This document shows, piece after piece, positions 1 through 5,816 of a DNA stretch of 5,816 nucleotides. The DNA comes from an uncultured Ruminococcus sp. GTDB taxonomy: Bacteria; Bacillota; Clostridia; Oscillospirales; CAG-272. The stretch lies in the NCBI GenBank assembly GCA_902766575.1, contig CACXED010000203.1, positions 1 through 5,816 on the forward strand, written 5' to 3'. The notes under the pieces were generated by a model. That model did not search any database, had not been told where the DNA came from, and was given only the letters and a program-made list of their open reading frames with translations. Within the stretch, counting starts at the first letter, position 1; each line of letters opens with the position of its first letter. The position numbers and the translations under genes are program-made.

Positions 1-20
1 TCATAAAAGCGAATGATATA

Positions 21-43
21 CAAGCTTTTTTCAGAAAAACTTG
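21..43. repeat. AT-rich imperfect palindrome touching the -35 box; possible operator
   Basis: CAAG, an unpaired C, then a T-run faces an A-run followed by CTTG across a short centre. The right arm ends on the first bases of the -35 hexamer (41-46), where a repressor or activator could bind. The arms are low in complexity, so chance is a real alternative. No regulator gene lies in the window to link it to. Confidence 0.25.
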
Positions 44-69
44 AAAAATCGGCGGGACTGTGCTAAAAT
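41..69 (+). promoter_or_regulatory. Sigma-A-type promoter with extended -10 box
   Basis: TTGAAA at 41-46 is a five-of-six match to the -35 consensus. TAAAAT at 64-69 is a five-of-six match to the -10 box. They are separated by exactly 17 nt. TG at 61-62, one base before the -10 box, gives the extended -10 motif TGnTAAAAT. Transcription would start around 75-78, leaving a leader of about 25 nt before the first gene. As no other promoter or terminator is evident downstream, this promoter probably drives all five genes. Confidence 0.82.
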
Positions 70-90
70 GAAATTGAAAATAACTGTAAT

Positions 91-96
91 GAGGTG
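91..96 (+). promoter_or_regulatory. Ribosome binding site that selects the TTG start at 102
   Basis: GAGGTG (within GAGGTGAT) lies 5 nt before TTG at 102. The first in-frame ATG, at 123, is 26 nt from this site and has no Shine-Dalgarno of its own. The leader therefore favours the TTG start. Confidence 0.75.
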
Positions 97-101
97 ATAT
101 C

Positions 102-1403
102 TTGTTTCACGTTCCGACTTCCATGACAACAAATCCCGGCACCTGCCGCATCGCAGATCTCCGGTATAATCTGCATTTTTCCCCGAAGAAAAACTACGGC
201 TGGCTTGCTTCAAAATGCGGTCTTGCTGCGGGGGAGATTACGGACAGCGGCAGAATTGTGCTGAGCGCGGGCGACTGTCCGATTCCCGTTCCCGAAGACA
301 ATGGCAGGGAGGCTTACGCGCTGACCGTGACAAAAACCGGCATCGCTATCGCCGCAAACCATGAGGACGGTCTATCGCAGGGACTTCGCACCTTGGCCGC
401 CGTTACTATGGAACATGGCGGTGAAATCCCATGTATGACAATTCAGGATCATCCGAAGATTGCCTTCCGTGGTCTGCACTGCTGCATTTTCCGTCCTAAT
501 GACGGCACCGACAAAGAGGATACCTCTCCCAAAGCACTGACAAAGCTGCTTGAGGACGCCTGTCTTTCCGGATATAACCATGTATTTCTTGAGTTTTGGG
601 GAACTTTCCCCTACAGAAAACATCCATACGCCTGCTGGCCGGACAGCCCGTATACCCGCGAGGTTGTGGAAGCACTCATCTCCCATATCATCGACGATCT
701 GCATATGACGCCATTACCCTGTCAGAATCTGACGTCGCACGCAGGCTGGAGCCGCATTTCTTCCCGGCAGCATGTGGTGTTGGATCAGCGTCCCGATCTT
801 TCGGATATGTGGATTCCCGGCGGATGGTGTTTCGCCACGGAAAACCCGAAGACCAAGGAATTTCTTCACGATATCATCGACGACCTGTGCGAAACCTTCC
901 GCAATCCCCCGCTTTTCCACGTCAGTTCTGACAAATGTTTCGGCTTCGGCTCTACCGAGGAAGATCGCACCAAGCCTGCCGATGCACTGTTCATCACTCA
1001 TCTCTGCAATCTGAACACCTATCTTCAGCATAAGGGCACGCGTATGGTCATGTGGGGCGATATGCTCTACTCCTCTATGGATTCGCTCTACTGGAAGCCT
1101 GCTGAAGGTATTGCCGACGTGCTGCCTAAAAATATCCTCATCAACATCTGGACACACAATGACGTAGGTACGCACTGGGCAGATATAGACTATTTTGAGA
1201 GCCGCGGCTATGAGACAATCTACTCTCCCTTCCTTAACAAAGCCGGCACGGACAGTATGGTGAAACTCTGCCGCGAGAAGGGCAGTCTCGGCATCCTGCA
1301 GACTTCATGGCATCGTCCGAAGACTGCCCTCCCTGTCATCCGCTATTCTGCCGCCGCACAGTGGAGCGGCTGCGCGGTTGATGAAAAGGAGCTTGAATCA
1401 TGA
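102..1403 (+). CDS. GH20-like beta-N-acetylhexosaminidase homologue with a non-canonical active site
   Basis: A 433-residue protein that resembles glycoside hydrolase family 20, whose members release terminal GlcNAc or GalNAc using the substrate's acetamido group. An N-terminal alpha/beta domain (about 1-112) precedes a TIM barrel that opens with the IQDHPKIAFRG segment (114-124). The Arg of this segment, R123, matches the substrate-binding Arg of the family. MVMWGDML (315-322) and the TSWHRPKT segment near the C-terminus also fit late-barrel elements. The GH20 signature H-x-G-G-D-E appears here as HVSSDK (273-278). D277, which orients the acetamido group, is kept, but the catalytic acid Glu is replaced by K278. 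There is no signal peptide or membrane segment, so it is probably cytoplasmic. It is the first gene of the operon and overlaps the next by 4 nt. The fold assignment is fairly secure. Activity is uncertain: it may be a pseudoenzyme, use a different acid, or have another specificity. Confidence 0.8.
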   Translation: MFHVPTSMTTNPGTCRIADLRYNLHFSPKKNYGWLASKCGLAAGEITDSGRIVLSAGDCPIPVPEDNGREAYALTVTKTGIAIAANHEDGLSQGLRTLAAVTMEHGGEIPCMTIQDHPKIAFRGLHCCIFRPNDGTDKEDTSPKALTKLLEDACLSGYNHVFLEFWGTFPYRKHPYACWPDSPYTREVVEALISHIIDDLHMTPLPCQNLTSHAGWSRISSRQHVVLDQRPDLSDMWIPGGWCFATENPKTKEFLHDIIDDLCETFRNPPLFHVSSDKCFGFGSTEEDRTKPADALFITHLCNLNTYLQHKGTRMVMWGDMLYSSMDSLYWKPAEGIADVLPKNILINIWTHNDVGTHWADIDYFESRGYETIYSPFLNKAGTDSMVKLCREKGSLGILQTSWHRPKTALPVIRYSAAAQWSGCAVDEKELES

Positions 1404-2704
1404 AAGCATATTTTAATCTGGATGCGGATTTTGATGTTCGCTTGATCCCATACAGTCCGGTCTGCGAGAGCGATGAGCTGGAGATTCGTGCGCAGGTATA
1501 CAATTCCGGCGGTGACGGAGAGGTAACGTTTGTGTTTCTTCTTGACGGTACGGAGCTTGGACGCGAGAATGTTGTTGCAAGGAGCGGGAGGTATGCTTTC
1601 GCAAAACTGTATCTGCTGCTTGCAGGCAAGTGCGGCGAGCATACCGTCACCGTAAGGCTTGAGGGCGATGCGGATTTCATGAATGACACGGTTAACATTC
1701 CGCTCACCGTCAGGGCAGAGCATAAGGTACTGCTCGACGGCGGGTTCATCATGCTTGGCCCGCCCAATGACCGCAATGCCTGCGACACTTTCCGCGATGA
1801 ACTGAAGAAATTTTCCGAGAACGACTGGCGAAGGTACATCTCGGAGATGAATAAAATCGGACAGGACTGCATTATCATAATGGTCTGCCATCAGTTTCTG
1901 ACTCTCAAAAACCGTGACATAGCAGCCCATTATCCGTCCTCACTTTATCCGAAATCAGATATCGCAGCCAATGACCCCATCGCCGCGATTCTGGATGAAG
2001 CGAGAAAAAACGGACAGAAGGTCTTCATCGGCATTGGCAACAACTACGGATACACAGGAACCCCCGATGATATAAAAGAGCTGTTCGAACGGTACAAGGT
2101 ATACAGCTCCTTCTACGGCTGGTATCTTGCGCTGGAGCTTCCGATGAATCTCTCCACAGAAAATGGCGTCGCGATGTGGCAGCGCTACGACGAGCTTTAC
2201 GACACCATCCGCGTACTTTCGCCGGTAAAGCCCATCCTTTCCTCTCCCTACGGCATGCCGTCGGAACTGTTCGGCGAGTATCTTGCAGCCGAGAAAAATA
2301 TCGACATAATAATGCCGCAGGACTGGGCAGGCCAGCTTCAGTTCACCATTGAGGAAAGCGAAAAAATGCACCGGCTTCTCGCTCCCATGTGCAGACGCGC
2401 ACACAAGCATTTCTGGGCGAACTGTGAGAGCTTCAACTTCACTGATACCGAGGACGGTCAGTATCTCCACCTCGATTGCAATACGCCGAATCGTTATCTT
2501 GTTCCCCGATTCCGCGGCGGTGGTATGGTCGGACCGGAGGGCTTTGACAGGCAGATGGCTGTTACCCGTCCCCATGTGGAAAAAATCATGAACTTCATGC
2601 TCACCGGCTTTTTCACACCGCCCGGCTTCTCACCGTTATGCGGCGGGGAAGCATCCGTCAGGCAGTATGAGGATTATGTTGCCTATATGAAAACGCAGAA
2701 ATAA
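1400..2704 (+). CDS. DUF4434 TIM-barrel protein with N-terminal CARDB-like domain
   Basis: A 434-residue protein with two parts. Residues about 8-105 look like a CARDB or Ig-like beta-sandwich (a Pro-rich start, a V-x-N-S-G-G turn, an LLDGTELG hairpin). Residues about 115-425 match DUF4434, a glycosidase-like TIM-barrel family of unknown substrate: the FYGWYLALELP strand with E246, the IIMPQDWAG strand with Q307-D308, and the WANCESFNF strand with E343. E246 and E343 sit where clan GH-A enzymes place the acid/base and nucleophile, but the catalytic role is inference. No signal peptide is present, which is unusual for a CARDB-bearing protein. The ATG overlaps the stop of the previous gene (ATGA at 1400-1403) and has AAAAGGAG 8 nt upstream, so translation is probably coupled. 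It likely acts with the GH20-like protein on the same imported sugar. Confidence 0.8.
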   Translation: MKAYFNLDADFDVRLIPYSPVCESDELEIRAQVYNSGGDGEVTFVFLLDGTELGRENVVARSGRYAFAKLYLLLAGKCGEHTVTVRLEGDADFMNDTVNIPLTVRAEHKVLLDGGFIMLGPPNDRNACDTFRDELKKFSENDWRRYISEMNKIGQDCIIIMVCHQFLTLKNRDIAAHYPSSLYPKSDIAANDPIAAILDEARKNGQKVFIGIGNNYGYTGTPDDIKELFERYKVYSSFYGWYLALELPMNLSTENGVAMWQRYDELYDTIRVLSPVKPILSSPYGMPSELFGEYLAAEKNIDIIMPQDWAGQLQFTIEESEKMHRLLAPMCRRAHKHFWANCESFNFTDTEDGQYLHLDCNTPNRYLVPRFRGGGMVGPEGFDRQMAVTRPHVEKIMNFMLTGFFTPPGFSPLCGGEASVRQYEDYVAYMKTQK

Positions 2705-2710
2705 AAATCA

Positions 2711-2716
2711 AAGGAG
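2711..2716 (+). promoter_or_regulatory. Ribosome binding site that sets the lipoprotein start at 2726
   Basis: AAGGAG lies 9 nt before ATG at 2726. That ATG opens a perfect lipoprotein signal peptide. The in-frame starts available to the downstream open frame (TTG 2778, ATG 2859) have no such site. This shows that the true gene begins in a different frame from the one that encodes most of the protein. Confidence 0.85.
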
Positions 2717-2725
2717 ATGTCATCA

Positions 2726-4211
2726 ATGAAAAATCGCGCAATTGCAATTCTGATCCTTATGTCAATGCTCGCATCTCTTGCGGCGTGCGGCAAAGAAAGC
2801 ACATCTGAAATCACAGATGTCTCAGGTGACTCGGAAGCTGCATCAACAGATTCCCTCTATGACAAAAAACTGCTATCTTTGCGATAACCTCCCAGACGAC
2901 CTTGATTTCGGCGGTAAAACCATCAACATCTATGTCCGTGGAGACAACCTTTCCACTGAGTATGATGCTGAAAATGACGGAGACGTGGTAAACGACGCCA
3001 TCTATAAGCGCAATATTACCGTCGAAAATCGGTTGAATGTTAATCTCAATTTCTTTGCCAATACCGGCACAGATTTATGGAACGAACGCAACAAATATGT
3101 AGATACCGTGCGTTCCAGCGTAATGACAAATGATGGTTCCATTGATCTTGTGGCGGCGCTGTCCTACATGGCGCCCTATATGGCGCAGGAGGGGCTGTTC
3201 TACAACCTGCTGGCAGCGGATATGCCTTATCTGGAATTTAATCAGCCATGGTGGTCCAGCACTCTGATAGATGAGCTTGCCATCGGCGACAGGCTATACT
3301 ATGCTTCCGGTGAAGCAAGCCTCGGCATGATCAAAGGTCTGTTCTGCTTTTATTTCAACAAGGATCTGCTTGAAAGCTATAAGCTGGAAGACCCCTATGA
3401 GCTTGTCAGAAACGGCAGGTGGACACTTGATAAAGCGGAAGAAATGTCATCGAAAGTGTACTGTGACATCAACGGAAACACAAAAAAGGATTATGACAGC
3501 GATCAATTCGGCACTTTTATCCTCTCGGTTGATTTCATTCCCAACTTCCTCATCTCGAGCGGACTTCGCATGACTGAGCGCAATTCAGACGGTATGCCCT
3601 ACGCCGTTCTCGGCTCGGATCCGGTGATGGATTTCTTTGAGCGCATGATCTCATTTATGGAGCAGGATGCGGTGGGTGTTTCCCAGAGCAACACCGAACA
3701 TCAGAACATTTTCCATGAGGGGCGTACGCTTTTCCTCGCGGCACAGTTATCTACCTCCGAAACAATGCGTGAAATGACATATGATTTCGGCGTCATACCC
3801 TACCCGAAATACGATGAAGCGCAGGAATCCTATCTCACCACATCGCGCAGTACTTACAGCGCATTCTCTATCCCGATTACAGCCGAGCGTGATATTGTCG
3901 CCGCAGTTCTGGAAGCAATGGCGTCCGAAAGCTACCGTACCGTCACCCCCGCGTATTATGAGAGCGCGCTTAAGGTAAAATATTCCCGGGATGATGTAAG
4001 TTCGCAGATGTTCGATATCATCCGCGAAAGCGTGTGCTTTGAGTTCGGCATCTTTCATGGCATCATGCTGAACGGCATCACCACTGACATCCGCAATGTC
4101 ATTTCCGGCGTAAGTACAAACGGCTGGGCAAGCACATGGGCATCCAAGGAATCTTCCTTCAATGCCATTCTAACCGAATTTGCAGCCGATATCAGCGCTC
4201 TCGAACAGTAA
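2726..4211 (+). CDS. Sugar ABC transporter solute-binding lipoprotein, frameshifted after the signal peptide
   Basis: An extracellular solute-binding protein (SBP family 1/8 type) that would be lipid-anchored outside the membrane and deliver an oligosaccharide to an ABC permease. From ATG 2726 the protein starts MKNR, followed by a hydrophobic stretch and the lipobox LAAC with C21 (codon 2786-2788). It then has a Ser/Thr/Glu-rich linker. This frame stops at TAA 2885-2887 after 53 codons. The mature domain (LPDDLDFGGKTINIYVRGD onward) continues in the frame of 2778-4211. Removing one A from 2864-2869 joins the two as YDKNCYLCDNLPDD, much like the usual start of mature proteins in this family, and gives about 494 residues, a normal length. 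A Ca-binding-type loop, DINGNTKKD, begins at restored residue 247. Without correction, only a leaderless protein from TTG 2778 or ATG 2859 could be made. It may be a real mutation, an assembly error or an on/off tract. No permease genes follow, so its membrane partners are elsewhere. Confidence 0.85.
2864..2869 (+). other. A6 tract, the most likely site of a +1 indel in the solute-binding protein gene
   Basis: GAC-A6-CTG occurs inside the linker after the lipobox. With six A the upstream frame reads GAC AAA AAA CTG and stops 18 nt after the tract (TAA 2885-2887). With five A it reads GAC AAA AAC TGC TAT and enters the long downstream frame. The indel must lie between the lipobox and that stop. 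The homopolymer is the usual place for such slips, and its repair gives the most family-like sequence. Confidence 0.75.
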
Positions 4212-4220
4212 GGAGATACC

Positions 4221-5255
4221 ATGTCAATCAAACACACCGCCGTAAGCTACTACGGCATGAACTATGAGGAGCACGCCCGCGCCGATTTCAAGGAGATGCT
4301 CGACCACGGCTGCGATACGGTGATCCTCGCGATAACCGAGTTCGATATGGACTTCTGGTTTCCGAATCTCAACAATATCATAAAGACCGCCCATGAGGTC
4401 GGACTGCGCTGCATAGCCGATCTCTGGGGCATCGGAAAATATTTCGGCGGCGAGCAGGTCAGCCTGTTTCTGCAGAACAATATACATAACCGTCAGGTTT
4501 CGGCGTTCACCGGCGAGCCGCTGAACGCCGCCTGCTTCAACACCCAGTCCTTCCGCGATTATTTCAAGCGCATGGCGGTGAAAATCGCGGAAAACACCGA
4601 GATCGACGGCTTCTTCTGGGATGAGCCTCACTACGCGCTGCCGAAATCCTACGCCTCGATAACCGGCGGCGCGGGCGAGGACTGGGCCTGCCGCTGTCCG
4701 GTCTGCCAGAAAAAGTTCGCCGATTACTACGGCTATGAAATGCCGAAGCTGATGACCGACGATGTTAAGCAGTTCCGCTGGCGCGAGGCGATGAATATTC
4801 TCACTGATACCTCAAAGGCGCTCAAGGAGATCAATCCTAAGCTGGAGATCACCTGCTGCGTACACGCCACGCTGAACACCTATTATGTCACCGAAATGCG
4901 CGGCTACGACAACTGGGACGCCGTCGCCGCCTGCCCCTATTTCGATGTATTCTCGACGACGATAATCAACTGGGAGCTGCCCGAGGGCTTCTTCACCGAC
5001 ATCACCGAACGCACCGTCAGAATCGCGCAAAAATACGGAAAGGAATCCGAGCGCTGGCTGATGGGCTACAATAAGATGCCGCTCGAGCTCTCGCAGATCG
5101 ACCGCATTGTCGAGCTATATGAGCGGCTCGGAGTCGATCGGCTCGGGACATGGACCTATCGCGGCGGCTACGGCACCTCGGTCGCGGCGAAGGATCCCAT
5201 CGCGCTGTGGGACAGAATCGGCGAGAACTATCGCCGGGTGCTAAATAAACGCTGA
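4221..5255 (+). CDS. GHL6-like TIM-barrel putative glycoside hydrolase
   Basis: A 344-residue protein without a signal peptide. It starts with a beta-alpha unit typical of TIM-barrel glycosidases (HGCDTVILAITEFD, about 29-42), then a strand reading LRCIADLWGIGKYFGG. A GFFWDEPH segment (about 130-137) contains D134 and E135, the best candidates for catalytic or sugar-binding acids. It is followed by a cysteine motif, C157-R-C159-P-V-C162, leading into KKFADYYGYEMP. The arrangement of an acidic barrel strand followed by CxCxxC, a Phe and a G-x-x-x-P turn recalls hypothetical glycosyl hydrolase family 6 (GHL6) and related GH42-like barrels. No member that I can name is clearly equivalent, so the substrate is unknown. 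ATG 4221 has AAGGAG 5 nt upstream, overlapping the previous stop, and the gap to that gene is only 9 nt. Codon use is much richer in G/C at third positions than in the three genes before it. Confidence 0.7.
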   Translation: MSIKHTAVSYYGMNYEEHARADFKEMLDHGCDTVILAITEFDMDFWFPNLNNIIKTAHEVGLRCIADLWGIGKYFGGEQVSLFLQNNIHNRQVSAFTGEPLNAACFNTQSFRDYFKRMAVKIAENTEIDGFFWDEPHYALPKSYASITGGAGEDWACRCPVCQKKFADYYGYEMPKLMTDDVKQFRWREAMNILTDTSKALKEINPKLEITCCVHATLNTYYVTEMRGYDNWDAVAACPYFDVFSTTIINWELPEGFFTDITERTVRIAQKYGKESERWLMGYNKMPLELSQIDRIVELYERLGVDRLGTWTYRGGYGTSVAAKDPIALWDRIGENYRRVLNKR

Positions 5256-5271
5256 TTTAAGGAGAAATGAT

Positions 5272-5816
5272 ATGCAGGACTTCGGATACTATTCACAGAT
5301 TATCGCCAACCTTGAAAAGGTCAACGCCACTCAGGAGGCGAACATCGACGCGGCGGCTTCGCTTATGGCCGACGCGATCGCCGACGACCGTCTGATTCAC
5401 GTCTACGGCGGCGGAGGTCATACTACACTTCCAGTCGGCGAGATGTTCTTCCGCGCCGGAGGGCTTGCCAACATCGACCCGGTGATGGAGCCGGCGCTGT
5501 CGGTGTTCAATCAGGCGCTGAAATATCTCGAGCTGGAGCGCACCGTCAATTTCGGCGCGTCGATAGTCAAATATTATCAGCTGAAGCCGGGCGATGTGAT
5601 GATAATATTCCACAATATCGGCATCAATCCCGCTACTATCGACGCTGCGATGGAGGCAAAGAAAGCCGGAGCGAAGATTATCGCCGTTTCCAGCTCCCAC
5701 TGGCAGAATGAGATACCCGAGGATCATTTCATTCGCCATCCGTCGAAGAAAAATCTGTTCGATTTCGCCGACGTCTGCATCGACGACTTCAATCCGGTGG
5801 GCGACGCGGCGGTGAA
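5272..5816 (+). CDS. SIS-domain phosphosugar-binding protein (COG4821/UPF0309 type), 3' end outside window
   Basis: The first 181 codons of a SIS (sugar isomerase) domain protein; the family is usually about 240-250 residues, so roughly a quarter is missing past the right edge. The start is ATG 5272, with AAGGAG at 5259-5264. A helical N-terminus (about 1-36) precedes the phosphosugar-binding loop HVYGGGGHTTLPVGEMFFRAGG (43-64; the glycines and H50 are the expected landmarks). A second SIS strand-helix unit, GDVMIIFHNIGINP and then AAMEAKKAGAKIIAVSSS, spans about 108-142. The DDFNPVGDAAV segment at the edge matches the family's conserved D-N-x-x-P-x-G-D-A motif. Such proteins bind phosphorylated sugars or amino sugars in the cytoplasm and often lie in sugar-uptake operons. 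Whether this one isomerises, deaminates or only binds cannot be told. It shares high third-position GC with the gene before it and lies 16 nt downstream of it, so the two form a natural pair. Confidence 0.85.
   Translation, partial: MQDFGYYSQIIANLEKVNATQEANIDAAASLMADAIADDRLIHVYGGGGHTTLPVGEMFFRAGGLANIDPVMEPALSVFNQALKYLELERTVNFGASIVKYYQLKPGDVMIIFHNIGINPATIDAAMEAKKAGAKIIAVSSSHWQNEIPEDHFIRHPSKKNLFDFADVCIDDFNPVGDAAV

Noticed and set aside
5..31. AAAAGC ... GCTTTTTT as a terminator of an upstream gene
   Set aside because: The stem is only 6 bp and mostly A-T with a 13-nt loop, too weak for an intrinsic terminator.
123..125. ATG 123 as the start of the first gene
   Set aside because: It has no ribosome binding site at a workable distance, while TTG 102 has GAGGTG 5 nt upstream.
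714..1175. Minus-strand open frame of 153 codons opposite the GH20-like gene
   Set aside because: It lies wholly antisense to a well-supported gene, has no recognisable domain and no upstream Shine-Dalgarno evident; explained by the codon pattern of the plus strand.
1343..2575. Minus-strand open frames of about 180-206 codons opposite the DUF4434 gene
   Set aside because: They are antisense to a gene with clear family motifs, overlap each other in different frames and show no domain.
2864..2869. Programmed -1 ribosomal frameshift at A AAA AAC
   Set aside because: The heptamer is out of phase with the incoming codons (GAC AAA AAA CTG), and the shift needed is +1 or -2, not -1. A run of six A is also short for efficient transcriptional slippage. 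A simple indel or sequence error is more likely.
4224..4631. Minus-strand open frame of 135 codons opposite the GHL6-like gene
   Set aside because: The high third-position GC of the sense gene removes antisense stops; no independent coding evidence.
5293..5739. Minus-strand open frame of 148 codons opposite the SIS gene
   Set aside because: The plus strand encodes a clear SIS domain; the antisense frame has no recognisable motif and has the same compositional explanation.

Overview
The window suggests a Gram-positive anaerobe of the Bacillota/Clostridia type, probably a gut or rumen commensal and quite possibly from a metagenome. This is inferred from strong AAGGAG-type ribosome binding sites before nearly every gene, a vegetative promoter with an extended -10 box, a TTG start, a solute-binding lipoprotein of the style common in gut Clostridia, and several carbohydrate-active TIM-barrel proteins. 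The species cannot be named from the sequence.

The whole window reads as one plus-strand operon. Positions 1-101 hold a strong promoter (TTGAAA, 17-nt spacer, TGCTAAAAT) and a short leader. Five genes follow with no terminator between them: a GH20-like hexosaminidase homologue (102-1403), a DUF4434 protein with an N-terminal CARDB-like domain (1400-2704, 4-nt overlap with the first gene), a sugar ABC transporter solute-binding lipoprotein (2726-4211), a GHL6-like TIM-barrel protein with a WDEP motif and a three-cysteine motif (4221-5255), and a SIS-domain phosphosugar-binding protein of the COG4821/UPF0309 type that runs off the right edge (5272-5816).

Together they look like a glycan or amino-sugar utilisation operon. 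The lipoprotein would capture an oligosaccharide outside the cell, the three signal-peptide-less TIM-barrel proteins would process it inside, and the SIS protein would handle or sense the resulting phosphosugar. No permease, ATPase or transcription regulator lies in the window.

Three things stand out. The lipoprotein gene is out of frame with its own signal peptide, because of one extra base that is best placed in an A6 tract at 2864-2869. The GH20-like protein carries Lys where the family has its catalytic Glu. Third-position GC rises sharply between the third and fourth genes (about 50-55% to about 75-82% in hand-counted samples), suggesting an operon assembled from two sources. I found no RNA genes, mobile elements, CRISPR arrays or long repeats.
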